DNA of 64,000 nt from Sediminibacterium sp. FEMGT703S (GTDB lineage: Bacteria; Bacteroidota; Bacteroidia; Chitinophagales; Chitinophagaceae): assembly GCA_002786355.1 (NCBI GenBank), contig PGCO01000002.1, positions 124,001 to 188,000 on the forward strand, written 5' to 3'. Below are positions 44,926 to 52,682 of this stretch, in pieces. How positions within the stretch are numbered: the stretch's first letter is position 1; every line of letters starts with the position of its first letter. The notes under the pieces were generated by a model that ran no database searches, was not told where the DNA came from, and saw only the letters and a program-made list of their open reading frames with translations. A program made the position numbers and the translations under genes.

Positions 44926-45447
44926 TTAGACTAAAACAACTTCGTCTTTTTCATCCTTTTCTTTCCAATTCACTTTAACCTTATCGGTAAATATGGTATC
45001 AATGGCTTTCCCTGCATAATCGGGTTGAATAGGCAACTCTCTACTAAATCTTCTATCAATTAAAACACATAAGGAAACTTTGGAGGGTCTTCCAAAATCT
45101 AATAATGCATCTAATGCTGCCCGGATGGTTCTTCCAGTATACAATACATCATCTACTAGTATAACCGACTTGCCTTCTATACTGAATGGGATATCCGTTT
45201 CATTGGCTATATGCAAAGTTTTTCTTACATCATCTCTATAAAAAGTGATGTCTAACTTTCCGTAATGAAATGGATTAGATGGAATAATTGTTTTTAGAGC
45301 AGCAACAATACGGTCGCTTAAGAAAATTCCTCTTGGTTGTAAGCCAATAATTACCGTATTGGCCATGTCTTTATTGTTTTCGAGCATTTGGTGCGCAAGT
45401 CGTTCTATACTCAACGCCATTTGCTCTTCGGATAATATTGTTTTCAA
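44926..45447 (-). CDS. pyrR: PyrR bifunctional regulator / uracil phosphoribosyltransferase
   Basis: 173 residues starting with a TTG (45445-45447); no in-frame ATG is upstream, and the N-terminal sequence KTILSEEQMALSIERLAHQML aligns with known PyrR starts. PRPP loop: SVILVDDVLYTGRTIRAALDAL (ends S and L). FHYGKLDITFYRDD is the hood region. PyrR binds pyr mRNA and also forms UMP from uracil. Whether it regulates RNA here is unclear: the 83 bases upstream are shared with the divergent recF and leave no room for the long attenuator leader known from Bacillus. First gene of the pyrR-pyrB-coaD-menI-like transcript. Confidence 0.95.
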   Translation of the reverse strand: MKTILSEEQMALSIERLAHQMLENNKDMANTVIIGLQPRGIFLSDRIVAALKTIIPSNPFHYGKLDITFYRDDVRKTLHIANETDIPFSIEGKSVILVDDVLYTGRTIRAALDALLDFGRPSKVSLCVLIDRRFSRELPIQPDYAGKAIDTIFTDKVKVNWKEKDEKDEVVLV

Positions 45448-45530
45448 AAGCCCAATTTTTAATAAAATTAAATGCTTTCTTCCATACCAAAAGGGAATAA
45501 TTCAAGTGGTTCTGCTTTACTTTGCGTTAC

Positions 45531-46613
45531 ATGCTTCAACTAAAGGATATAGACCTTGTTCAGTTTAGGAATTACGCCAATTATCACCCAGTTTTTAGGG
45601 AAAGAATTGTGGCGATTTGCGGCTTGAATGGAACGGGGAAAACCAATTTATTAGACGCCATTTTTTATCTAGGATTTTCTAGAAGTTATTTTGCCAGAAC
45701 AGATGCACAGAATGTGCAACATGGGAAGCAAGGTATGCGGCTTTCAGGCAACTTTACTAAAAATGAAAAGGAAGAAGAAGTCACTTTTATTTTAAGAGAA
45801 AATAATAAGAAAGAATTATTAGTCAATAAGGAGTCGTATAAGAAAATTTCAGACCATATAGGCAAGTTTCCTTGTGTGATGATTGCACCAGACGATATAG
45901 AACTAATTGCTGGACCTGGAGAAGAAAGGAGAAAATTCATAGACAGTATATTGTCTCAAACCAATAAAGATTACCTATTGCAATTAATCGCGTACAATAA
46001 AATATTGCAGCAGCGGAATAGTTTACTAAAGCAAATGGCCGAAAATCCTTTGGCGGGAAATGACTTACTAGAAGTTTATAACGATCAGTTAATCAATAGT
46101 GGTAATTATATACACCAGATTCGTAAAAAATTTTTAACTGCTTTCTTGCCTTTAGTGGGAGAAAATTATAGCAATATTGCAGGGAAACAAGAAGACTTAC
46201 AGTTGGCCTATGAAAGCCAATTATTAAGCAATTCTTTCAAAGAAATTTTGGCAGAAAATTTAATGAAGGATAAGGTTTTGCAAAGAACTTCTAGAGGGGT
46301 ACATAGAGATGATATGGGAATTTACTTAAATGATTGTCCTTTTAAATCAGAAGCATCGCAAGGCCAAAGAAAGAGTCTATTATTTGCATTAAAGTTAGCA
46401 GAATGGGCGTATTTAAAAAATACAATAGGCATTCCGCCTATTTTATTATTAGATGATGTATTTGAAAAACTAGATGAAAGCAGAATGGCCCATTTATTAG
46501 AACAAGTATGTAGTAATGAGTTTGGACAAGTATTTATCACTGATACACATGCAGATAGAATCAAAGCCAAATTAGACGAAACGGGTAGCCCATATCAATT
46601 AATTCTTTTATGA
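45531..46613 (+). CDS. recF: DNA replication and repair protein RecF
   Basis: 360 residues when started at MLQLKDIDLVQFRNY (45531). RecF is an SMC-like ATPase that loads RecA at single-strand gaps. The Walker A motif is GLNGTGKTNLLDAI near residue 35, the signature segment ASQGQRKSLLFALKLAEW and the Walker B PPILLLDDVFEKLD follow, with VFITDTHAD at the end. It is divergent from pyrR with an 83-base gap, and followed after 21 bases by a DciA-like gene, not by gyrB or dnaN as at the usual oriC cluster. Confidence 0.97.
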   Translation: MLQLKDIDLVQFRNYANYHPVFRERIVAICGLNGTGKTNLLDAIFYLGFSRSYFARTDAQNVQHGKQGMRLSGNFTKNEKEEEVTFILRENNKKELLVNKESYKKISDHIGKFPCVMIAPDDIELIAGPGEERRKFIDSILSQTNKDYLLQLIAYNKILQQRNSLLKQMAENPLAGNDLLEVYNDQLINSGNYIHQIRKKFLTAFLPLVGENYSNIAGKQEDLQLAYESQLLSNSFKEILAENLMKDKVLQRTSRGVHRDDMGIYLNDCPFKSEASQGQRKSLLFALKLAEWAYLKNTIGIPPILLLDDVFEKLDESRMAHLLEQVCSNEFGQVFITDTHADRIKAKLDETGSPYQLILL

Positions 46614-46634
46614 AATTACGCTTAACTTTATCGC

Positions 46635-46916
46635 ATGGCAGAGATGAAAATTGGAGATGCATTGAAAAACCTTAAAGGCATGAGTCACCTAAAAAAAGGA
46701 ATTCGTGCTGCTCAAATTGAAGACATCTGGGAGCAACTAATGGGCAAAACTGTTGCTAAATACACCGACAAAATTCAAATCATTCAAAAAAAGCTTTTCA
46801 TTCATACCAATATTGGTCCTTTGAAGAACGAGTTGTCTTTTCAAAAGCCTCAAATCATTAGCAGAATTAATGAAGCTTTCGGAGAAGAATTAATTGAAGA
46901 AGTGATTATTCAATAA
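46635..46916 (+). CDS. DUF721/DciA-like protein
   Basis: 93 residues of the DUF721 family. The pattern MKIGDALKNLKGMSHLKKGI, then IWEQLMGKTVAKYTDKI and LFIHTNIGPLKNELSFQKPQIISRINEAFGEELIEEVII, outlined by its ends, is typical. DciA loads the replicative helicase in bacteria that lack DnaC or DnaI. The pairing with recF (21 bases) is common in Bacteroidota and supports a replication role. No N-terminal extension of the longer DciA proteins is present, so it is the short KH-like domain form. Cytoplasmic. Confidence 0.9.
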   Translation: MAEMKIGDALKNLKGMSHLKKGIRAAQIEDIWEQLMGKTVAKYTDKIQIIQKKLFIHTNIGPLKNELSFQKPQIISRINEAFGEELIEEVIIQ

Positions 46917-46923
46917 ATGAACA

Positions 46924-47337
46924 CTAATAGATAGGATCAGAAAATTCATCCCCAGCTTCTAAGCTATTTCGCATTAAATCATGTATGGTGATAATTCCCT
47001 TGAATTCAAAGCCATCAAAAACTACCAGATAACGAGTCTTGTGTTGATTCATTAGCTTCATACATTCTTCAGCAGTGGTATCTAAAGAAACTGTTGGCAA
47101 TCCAGTGGTCATGATTTCTTGAACAGTTGTGTCTGTAGAGTTTTTGTGTAATAAGACTACTTTTTGCGCATAGTCACGCTCTGTCATGATCCCTTTAAAA
47201 TCTTCACCATCTTTTACGATTACATAGCTCAAATTTTCTGCCTTCATCAATGATAAAGCCTCAATTACTTTTAATGAAGAAGCAACTCCATTAAAATAAG
47301 GACCTTTTTTATCTAATATATTTTTTACGGTATTCAT
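46924..47337 (-). CDS. CBS-domain pair protein
   Basis: 137 residues, two CBS domains with nothing else. The first runs ALSLMKAENLSYVIVKDGEDFKGIMTERDYAQ (outlined) and the second VQEIMTTGLPTVSLDTTAEECMKLMNQHKTRYLVVFDGFEFKGIITIHDLM. The G-I-M/I-T-x-x-D ends are conserved. Such stand-alone CBS pairs bind adenosine nucleotides and regulate partners. No partner enzyme is obvious nearby. It is convergent with the recF-DciA transcript and lies 56 bases after the DoxX gene, the AT-rich gap holding no gene. Confidence 0.93.
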   Translation of the reverse strand: MNTVKNILDKKGPYFNGVASSLKVIEALSLMKAENLSYVIVKDGEDFKGIMTERDYAQKVVLLHKNSTDTTVQEIMTTGLPTVSLDTTAEECMKLMNQHKTRYLVVFDGFEFKGIITIHDLMRNSLEAGDEFSDPIY

Positions 47338-47392
47338 GATTGTGTTGTTATTACACTAAGTTCGGTCAATCACCCCAAATAAAAAAATGGAA

Positions 47393-48496
47393 TTAATACA
47401 GCCTATTTAAAGATTCTACATCTAAATAGCTCATTTTTTGTTGTATGGTAGCACCTTCCATGAACAAAAAAGTTGGATTTACTCGAGCAGCAGTTTTCAG
47501 CACCGTTGCATCACAATTGAGCACCGTATGATTGGGAAAAGCAGCTTTGATCAATGCCCCTTCCGCAGATACAAAAATAACCCGATAGCCAACTTTTTCA
47601 GAAAATTGATAGTCATTTAAAATGTTAGATACTTTCTTTTTCCACAAATGGAGTTCACTAGCATCTTTGGCCAATATCAATACATATTTACCCTTTGATG
47701 CCAAAACTTCTTTTGTGGTATCTACCCCATCTAAGGTCTTTAAAGAAAAATCTACAATAGCAGGTTTTAGACCGTTCCCTTTTTTAACCAACTTGTCTTT
47801 ACGACTAATGAATACATAACTATCATCAAAATTTTCGGGGAAATTTTCCTGATCAAATTCAATGGTCTTTCCGTCTTTTTGATATTCAAAAACAATCTGC
47901 ATACTATCGAGTGTAGCACCAGCAGGCATTTCCATTTTCTGCAAAATATTATTGCCTACTTTATAAGGCAAGCAATCTACCCAGGGTAAATGTTTTAATA
48001 CATAAAACTGTGCACTAGTAGACAATACCAAGGTTAATGCAACCAAACCAAATGCCCAAGCATTGGATAAAGCAGATTTAATGTATTGCTGAAAGAAGAC
48101 CAACAGTAGAATCAATGCTAACAGAAATAAGTCTTTATAAAAAGATTGAGCAGCTGTTAAAGGAAGGCAATCTCCAAAACAACCACAGGTTTTTATTTTA
48201 CCAGAATAATGCGCATAGCCAGTTAAAAAAGTGAAGAAAACAATTAGCAACAATAATAACCAACTGAATAATTTAATACGCCATCCAATGATAATGGCCA
48301 CCCCTGCCAACACTTCAAAACTATTCATGGCTATAGAGAAGAACAATGCATAATCATTTAAGAAATGCATATTCCATACCTCAAAAAACTCTTGCATTTT
48401 ATAGCTCAACCCAATGGGGTCATTCACTTTAATTAAACCAGAAAAAATGAATAGCAAACCCACAATCCACCGAACCAACAACAGCATTTTCTTCAT
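47393..48496 (-). CDS. DoxX/MauE-type membrane protein with C-terminal periplasmic domain (BT_3928-like)
   Basis: 367 residues. The first 150 residues have four hydrophobic helices of the DoxX/MauE type (LLVRWIVGLLFIFSGLIKVNDPIGLSYKM at the start, outlined), and the CGCFGDCLPL loop is the usual MauE signature, with possible redox cysteines. A fifth helix follows, then a soluble domain of about 190 residues with a thioredoxin-like look (VLILAKDASELHLWKKK). The overall layout matches the uncharacterised BT_3928 family of Bacteroidota. A role in thiol redox or in terminal oxidase support is inferred from the family only. It is followed by the CBS gene and preceded two bases on by the DUF1599 gene. 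Confidence 0.8.
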   Translation of the reverse strand: MKKMLLLVRWIVGLLFIFSGLIKVNDPIGLSYKMQEFFEVWNMHFLNDYALFFSIAMNSFEVLAGVAIIIGWRIKLFSWLLLLLIVFFTFLTGYAHYSGKIKTCGCFGDCLPLTAAQSFYKDLFLLALILLLVFFQQYIKSALSNAWAFGLVALTLVLSTSAQFYVLKHLPWVDCLPYKVGNNILQKMEMPAGATLDSMQIVFEYQKDGKTIEFDQENFPENFDDSYVFISRKDKLVKKGNGLKPAIVDFSLKTLDGVDTTKEVLASKGKYVLILAKDASELHLWKKKVSNILNDYQFSEKVGYRVIFVSAEGALIKAAFPNHTVLNCDATVLKTAARVNPTFLFMEGATIQQKMSYLDVESLNRLY

Positions 48497-48498
48497 AG

Positions 48499-49044
48499 TT
48501 AGTGTTTTCCCTCTTGAATTAATATCAATGCAAAAGCAGCATAGTTGATGATGTCTACATAATTGGCATCAATGCCTTCACTAATTAAAGTCTTCCCATC
48601 ATTTTGTAAAATCTGTTTAATACGAAGGATTTTTACCAATATTAAATCAGCAAAACTTTCTTGGCTCATTTCTCTCCAAGCTTCCCCATAATCATGATTC
48701 TTAGACAACATAGTATCCTGCGCAAACTGAACTTGTTTTTGGTACAAGCTTTGAGTTTGGTCAACCGCTAATTCTTCCACCGTTGAATTGCCCAACTCTA
48801 ATTGAATTAATCCAATAATGGCATAATTGAGAATTCCAATGAATTCAGAACGAATATCATCCCCCACTTTTTGGGTTTTGAGTTCTTGAATGGTACGAAT
48901 GCGCAATGCCTTAATAAAAATTTGATCTACTACAGAAATCGTTCTTAATACACGCCATGCTGTACCATAATCCTTTGTTTTCTTGATAAAAATATCTTTA
49001 CAAGCTACTACAGCTTCGTTGTATTGTGTATTGGTATCCAACAT
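48499..49044 (-). CDS. DUF1599 protein with tandem-duplicated domain
   Basis: 181 residues when started at MLDTNTQYNEAVVAC (49044); the longer frame reaches into folP's promoter region and is unlikely. The sequence is an internal duplication: KTKDYGTAWRVLRTISVVDQIFIKALRI followed by an LNYAIIGLIQLE helix (residues about 20-90), and KNHDYGEAWREMSQESFADLILVKILRI followed by NYAAFALILIQE (about 105-178), both outlined. The DYGxAWR and LRI motifs recur in the same spacing. The family is thought to be linked to nucleotide or base-modification enzymes, but function is unproven. It overlaps the -33 box of folP, which is divergent. Confidence 0.85.
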   Translation of the reverse strand: MLDTNTQYNEAVVACKDIFIKKTKDYGTAWRVLRTISVVDQIFIKALRIRTIQELKTQKVGDDIRSEFIGILNYAIIGLIQLELGNSTVEELAVDQTQSLYQKQVQFAQDTMLSKNHDYGEAWREMSQESFADLILVKILRIKQILQNDGKTLISEGIDANYVDIINYAAFALILIQEGKH

Positions 49045-49060
49045 TTTCAGAATATCTTTG
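49031..49060 (+). promoter_or_regulatory. Promoter for folP
   Basis: TTG (49031-49033), 19 bases, TATCTTTG (49053-49060), an exact -33/-7 pair. It ends 30 bases before the folP ATG. The -33 box lies inside the first codons of the divergent DUF1599 gene. Confidence 0.7.
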
Positions 49061-49090
49061 AATTGATTGCAATTTAATTGAATCGAAGCT

Positions 49091-49915
49091 ATGTTTACAC
49101 TAAACTGTAAAGGAACTTTAATTTCTCTAGACCAACCCATTGTCATGGGCATTATTAATGCCACCCCTGATTCATTTTATGGGGGGAGCAGGGCCGCTAA
49201 CTCAGCAGCAGCTTTAGAGAAGGCAAATACCATGATTCAGGAAGGCGCTTTCATTTTAGATATTGGCGGACAAAGTACCCGACCTGGCAGTATTCAAATT
49301 GGGGCTAATGAAGAAATGGATCGAGTAGTTGCCATCATTGAATCGGTGAAGAAAGCATTTCCCAGCATATTAATTTCTGTAGATACTTATCATCCATCCG
49401 TTGCAATGGCTGCGGTGAATGCTGGAGCAGATATCGTTAATGATATCAGTGGTGGAAGATTCTTCGTAGATATGTTGTCTACGGTGGCGTCATTAAATGT
49501 ACCTTATATCTGTATGCACAGCAGAGGTACTATCGAAACCATGCATGAAAAGCCGTCTAGCAATAATATTATTACTGAATTATTAGATTATTTTATTGAA
49601 CGTATTGAAGCATGTAATCAAGCAGGAATTAAAGACATCATTATTGACCCCGGCTTTGGATTTGGAAAAACCATCGAAGATAATTTTGCTTTAATAAAAG
49701 AAATGGAATCCTTGCAAATACTTCGAAAGCCTTTACTGTTAGGGGTTTCTAGAAAATCATCCATTTACCAAACCTTAAAAGTCACGCCAGAAGAATCCTT
49801 AAATGGCACAACTGTTTTAAATACAGTCGGACTTATGAATAAAGCAATGATACTAAGGGTGCACGATGTAAAAGAAGCGGTACAAGCCATTCAGCTTTAC
49901 CAGCATTTAAAATAA
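49091..49915 (+). CDS. folP: Dihydropteroate synthase
   Basis: 274 residues, TIM barrel that joins p-aminobenzoate with hydroxymethyl-dihydropterin pyrophosphate; target of sulfonamides. The two signature segments are VMGIINATPDSFYGGS and LDIGGQSTRPGS; DPGFGFGKTIEDN and VGTVSRKS-type end (LLGVSRKSSIY) follow. The ATG at 49091 leads directly into the first strand. It is divergent from the DUF1599 gene and has its own promoter. folB is in the same window at 28069, so the folate genes are scattered. Confidence 0.97.
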   Translation: MFTLNCKGTLISLDQPIVMGIINATPDSFYGGSRAANSAAALEKANTMIQEGAFILDIGGQSTRPGSIQIGANEEMDRVVAIIESVKKAFPSILISVDTYHPSVAMAAVNAGADIVNDISGGRFFVDMLSTVASLNVPYICMHSRGTIETMHEKPSSNNIITELLDYFIERIEACNQAGIKDIIIDPGFGFGKTIEDNFALIKEMESLQILRKPLLLGVSRKSSIYQTLKVTPEESLNGTTVLNTVGLMNKAMILRVHDVKEAVQAIQLYQHLK

Positions 49916-49974
49916 AAACGGATTTTTATTCTCTGTGTCCTCTATTTTATCTTTTGTATAAAGTCGATATAAAT

Positions 49975-50004
49975 AAAAATGCCCCGAATTTTCGAGGCAT
50001 TTTT
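49975..50004. terminator. Bidirectional intrinsic terminator between folP and the FKBP gene
   Basis: Left arm 49975-49988 (AAAAATGCCCCGAA) pairs with right arm 49991-50004 (TTCGAGGCATTTTT), with a two-base loop and one mismatch, which is a G-U pair in the minus-strand transcript. A/T runs flank both sides. It serves the convergent folP (plus) and FKBP (minus) genes. Confidence 0.82.
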
Positions 50005-50021
50005 ATCTGTACTAAACAATC

Positions 50022-50948
50022 TTATCGTTGTTGCATTTGTTGTTGAGGTTGACCAGGCATTGCTGGTGGTGGTGGCGGAGGAGCAATTTTCACATCCAAT
50101 ACTTCAATATCAAATACCAATGAAGCATATGCAGGAATGATTGGTGCACTTCCGTTTGGACCATAGCCCAACATAGCTGGAATAAATATTTTACCTCTTC
50201 CGCCTTTATTGAACATTTTCAATCCATCTTCTAAGCCCTTAATTACGCCACCTTGTCCAATTACGAACTCTAAAGGTTGCTTATTTTGAGCATCTGCATC
50301 CATGTTGCCATCAAACTTTTTGCCGTCTAAAAAAGTACCTCTGTACATCACAGAAACCTGCTTTCCAGAATCAGCTTTTGCAGTTGCATCACCAGCATTG
50401 GTTATTTGAACAAAAACACCAGAAGCAGTTTCTTGAGCTTTAATATTCTTTTTAGCTAAATGGTCTTTTAGTTCTTTGGTTTCTCTGGTTTTTTCCTTTT
50501 CCATTTCGGCTTTATAATCGGCCATCATCAATTCTTGCGTAGCAAAGGTTTTAATAACATCTACTTTACCATTAATCTGGTCTTTCTCTTTAAAGATATT
50601 GTTGTACTCTAACATGCCAAATTTCTTTAAAGAATCTACACTCATTACAAATTCAACCTTGTCTCCAGGAGCGCACTGGTTAATGATTTCAATGAAACTG
50701 TGCTTCGCTTTTTGAGCCGAGTCTACCATAAAGTAAACTGGAATTCTGTCATAAGAAGTACTCAACAAAGAGTCTTTTGGAAGTAGTTTATACTCTACGT
50801 TCATTTTTACAAATTGACCTTGCTTTAGCAAGTCTTTACTGCTACCCTTACTGATTTTGTAAGAAAGTCCAGTAGGTGTTTTTTCATATTGATTACAACT
50901 TGCAAGCAATACAACCGCTGACATGAGCGGGGCGATGATTCTCCTCAT
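50022..50948 (-). CDS. FKBP-type peptidyl-prolyl isomerase, lipoprotein
   Basis: 308 residues. The signal ends VLLASCNQYE, with the lipid-modified Cys18. The FKBP domain occupies about residues 185-290: VSVMYRGTFLDGKKFDGNMD, then FVIGQGGVIKGLEDGLKMF and KIFIPAMLGYG, YASLVFDIEVLDV, all the standard pocket elements. The preceding 150 residues contain a weakly similar FKBP-like N-terminal segment and a coiled-coil stretch rich in Lys/Glu. The C-terminus ends with a Pro/Gln-rich tail. Probable periplasmic foldase. It is followed by the DHH phosphoesterase in the upstream direction with a one-base gap, so the two are cotranscribed. Confidence 0.93.
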   Translation of the reverse strand: MRRIIAPLMSAVVLLASCNQYEKTPTGLSYKISKGSSKDLLKQGQFVKMNVEYKLLPKDSLLSTSYDRIPVYFMVDSAQKAKHSFIEIINQCAPGDKVEFVMSVDSLKKFGMLEYNNIFKEKDQINGKVDVIKTFATQELMMADYKAEMEKEKTRETKELKDHLAKKNIKAQETASGVFVQITNAGDATAKADSGKQVSVMYRGTFLDGKKFDGNMDADAQNKQPLEFVIGQGGVIKGLEDGLKMFNKGGRGKIFIPAMLGYGPNGSAPIIPAYASLVFDIEVLDVKIAPPPPPPAMPGQPQQQMQQR

Positions 50949-50949
50949 T

Positions 50950-51969
50950 TTATTGTAGTTGGTTTTTATACTCTTGAATAACTTGTTTAAAATGTGCTAC
51001 TGTTTTTTCTACCGAATCGCTGCTTCTACCACCTGAAGCATTGGCATGGCCACCTCCTTCAAAATGGTTTCTCGCAAATTGATTTACGTCGAACCCTCCT
51101 TTACTTCTAAAACTCCATTTCCGCTCTTCTGTTCTATCAATCACAATTGCTCCAAAACGAATGCCCTTGATGGTTAGTAAATAATTGACCAACCCTTCGG
51201 TATCACCTGTTTTAATATGGTATTTCTGCAAATCGGCTTGGTGAATATACATGATAGCTGTATTGTATTCATACAATACTTCCATTCTGTTTAACAAAGC
51301 AAAGCCAATGAATCTTAGTCTGCTCTCTAAGAAATTATCATAAATATGATTATGTACTTGAGAATGATCAAAACCAGTTTCTTTTAACTCGGCCACCATT
51401 CGATGTACACTGGCTTTAGTAGACGGAAATCTGAAAGACCCTGTATCGGTCATAGTTCCTGTATACAAACAAGTGGCAATATCTTGCGTAAGCTCTTCTC
51501 TACCGCCAGCTTCCACTATAAAATCGTACACCATTTCGCAGGTAGAACTTTTTCCAGTATCGCTGATGCCATAATCAAAATTGAGCTCATCAGGCTGTTC
51601 ATGATGATCAATTAATACTTTAATGGCTTTGGATGATGCTAAAAATGGAGCTAAATGTTTGGTTCTGTAAAAAATATTAAAGTCTAAACAAAACAATATT
51701 TCTGCTTTGTCTAAAATAGCCAATGCCTTTTCTCTATGCCCCTCAAAATTGATTACCGTTTCTATTCCAGGTAACCATTCTAAAAAATCAGCCCAATTCG
51801 TTGGCGATATCACCGTAACCTGGTGCCCTCGATTGTAAAGAAAATGATACAAGCCTAATGTAGAGCCCATGGCATCCCCATCGGGCTTCTGGTGCATGGT
51901 AATCACAATTTGCTTAGGCTGAGATAATAATGGATAGAATTCGTTAATCAGTTGCATATAATCGGGCAA
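50950..51969 (-). CDS. DHH-family phosphoesterase (NrnA-like oligoribonuclease / pAp phosphatase)
   Basis: 339 residues with the DHH and DHHA1 domains. The DHH motifs are MHQKPDGDAMGS (motif I with the metal Asp), EILFCLDFN, then LIDHHEQPD and TCLYTGTMTDTGSF; the C-terminal substrate loop is GGGHANASGGRS. This pattern matches NrnA, which degrades nanoRNA and 3'-phosphoadenosine 5'-phosphate in bacteria lacking Orn. The start at 51969 is normal in length. It precedes the FKBP gene by one base and is divergent from ndk with a 117-base gap. Confidence 0.93.
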   Translation of the reverse strand: MPDYMQLINEFYPLLSQPKQIVITMHQKPDGDAMGSTLGLYHFLYNRGHQVTVISPTNWADFLEWLPGIETVINFEGHREKALAILDKAEILFCLDFNIFYRTKHLAPFLASSKAIKVLIDHHEQPDELNFDYGISDTGKSSTCEMVYDFIVEAGGREELTQDIATCLYTGTMTDTGSFRFPSTKASVHRMVAELKETGFDHSQVHNHIYDNFLESRLRFIGFALLNRMEVLYEYNTAIMYIHQADLQKYHIKTGDTEGLVNYLLTIKGIRFGAIVIDRTEERKWSFRSKGGFDVNQFARNHFEGGGHANASGGRSSDSVEKTVAHFKQVIQEYKNQLQ

Positions 51970-52060
51970 AAATGCGTTTTCTTCATTAGTCTGTCAAAAG
52001 ATTTTAAATAATTTATTGAAAATTTAGCGATTGAATACCACTCAACCCCTTGCTATTCCT

Positions 52061-52068
52061 TACTTTTG
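52061..52068 (+). promoter_or_regulatory. -7 promoter box for ndk
   Basis: TACTTTTG, an exact TAnnTTTG box, followed by CGCC as upstream of ychF, 18 bases before the ndk ATG. Confidence 0.55.
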
Positions 52069-52086
52069 CGCCGAAATTAAACAAAT

Positions 52087-52503
52087 ATGAGCAATAGAAC
52101 ATTTACCATGATTAAGCCTGATGCTACCCAAAAAGGGTACACAGGAGCCATTTTAGACCAGATGATTAAGGCTGGCTTTTCTATTAAAGCAATGAAATGG
52201 ACCCGCTTAACTCCTGAGCAAGCAGGTCTTTTCTACGATATCCACAGAGAGCGTCCATTTTACCAAGAATTGGTAGATTTCATGAGCAGTGGTCCAATTG
52301 TAGCAGCTGTTTTAGAAAAAGAAAATGCAGTAGCAGATTTCAGGACTTTGATTGGAGCTACCAACCCAGCTCAGGCTGCTGAAGGAACCATCCGCAAATT
52401 ATTTGCAGCGTCCGTTGGTGAAAACGCAGTTCACGGAAGTGATAGCGATGAAAATGCAATCATTGAAGCAGACTTTTTCTTCTCTAAATTAGAAAGATTC
52501 TAA
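52087..52503 (+). CDS. ndk: Nucleoside diphosphate kinase
   Basis: 138 residues. Balances nucleoside triphosphate pools by a ping-pong reaction through a phospho-histidine. The phosphorylated His116 lies in ENAVHGSDS, the expected NAVHGSD motif; [13 protein letters not shown] at the start is the standard Kpn-loop lead and [12 protein letters not shown] is a core strand. The intact length and motif leave no doubt. It is followed by an intrinsic terminator and preceded by its own -7 box. Confidence 0.98.
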   Translation: MSNRTFTMIKPDATQKGYTGAILDQMIKAGFSIKAMKWTRLTPEQAGLFYDIHRERPFYQELVDFMSSGPIVAAVLEKENAVADFRTLIGATNPAQAAEGTIRKLFAASVGENAVHGSDSDENAIIEADFFFSKLERF

Positions 52504-52550
52504 GTGTTAGCCGCTTATTGAAAGTCTTTGATCAGCATCAAATATTGTTG

Positions 52551-52582
52551 AACCCGACCCCTCCCTAGTGGTCGGGTTTTTT
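52551..52582 (+). terminator. Intrinsic terminator after ndk
   Basis: Arms AACCCGACC (52551-52559) and GGTCGGGTT (52570-52578) pair perfectly over nine bases with a ten-base loop, followed by six T. The rest of the gap to 52682 holds a promoter for the next gene. Confidence 0.9.
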
Positions 52583-52619
52583 ATTCCCTTATCATTTCCC
52601 CTACATTTCATCCTTTTGA

Positions 52620-52651
52620 TTTGCTTTCTTTAAAACTCCATTGTATCTTTT
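52620..52651 (+). promoter_or_regulatory. Promoter for the S41 protease gene
   Basis: TTTG (52620-52623), 20 bases, TATCTTTT (52644-52651): a -33/-7 pair with one mismatch in the last base. It ends about 31 bases before the ATG. Confidence 0.5.
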
Positions 52652-52682
52652 ACCATTCAATCAAGCTTAAAATTTAAACTAC

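Noticed and set aside
45531..46916. recF as marker of an origin of replication
   Set aside because: No dnaA, dnaN or gyrB beside it and no cluster of DnaA boxes in the 83-base upstream gap.
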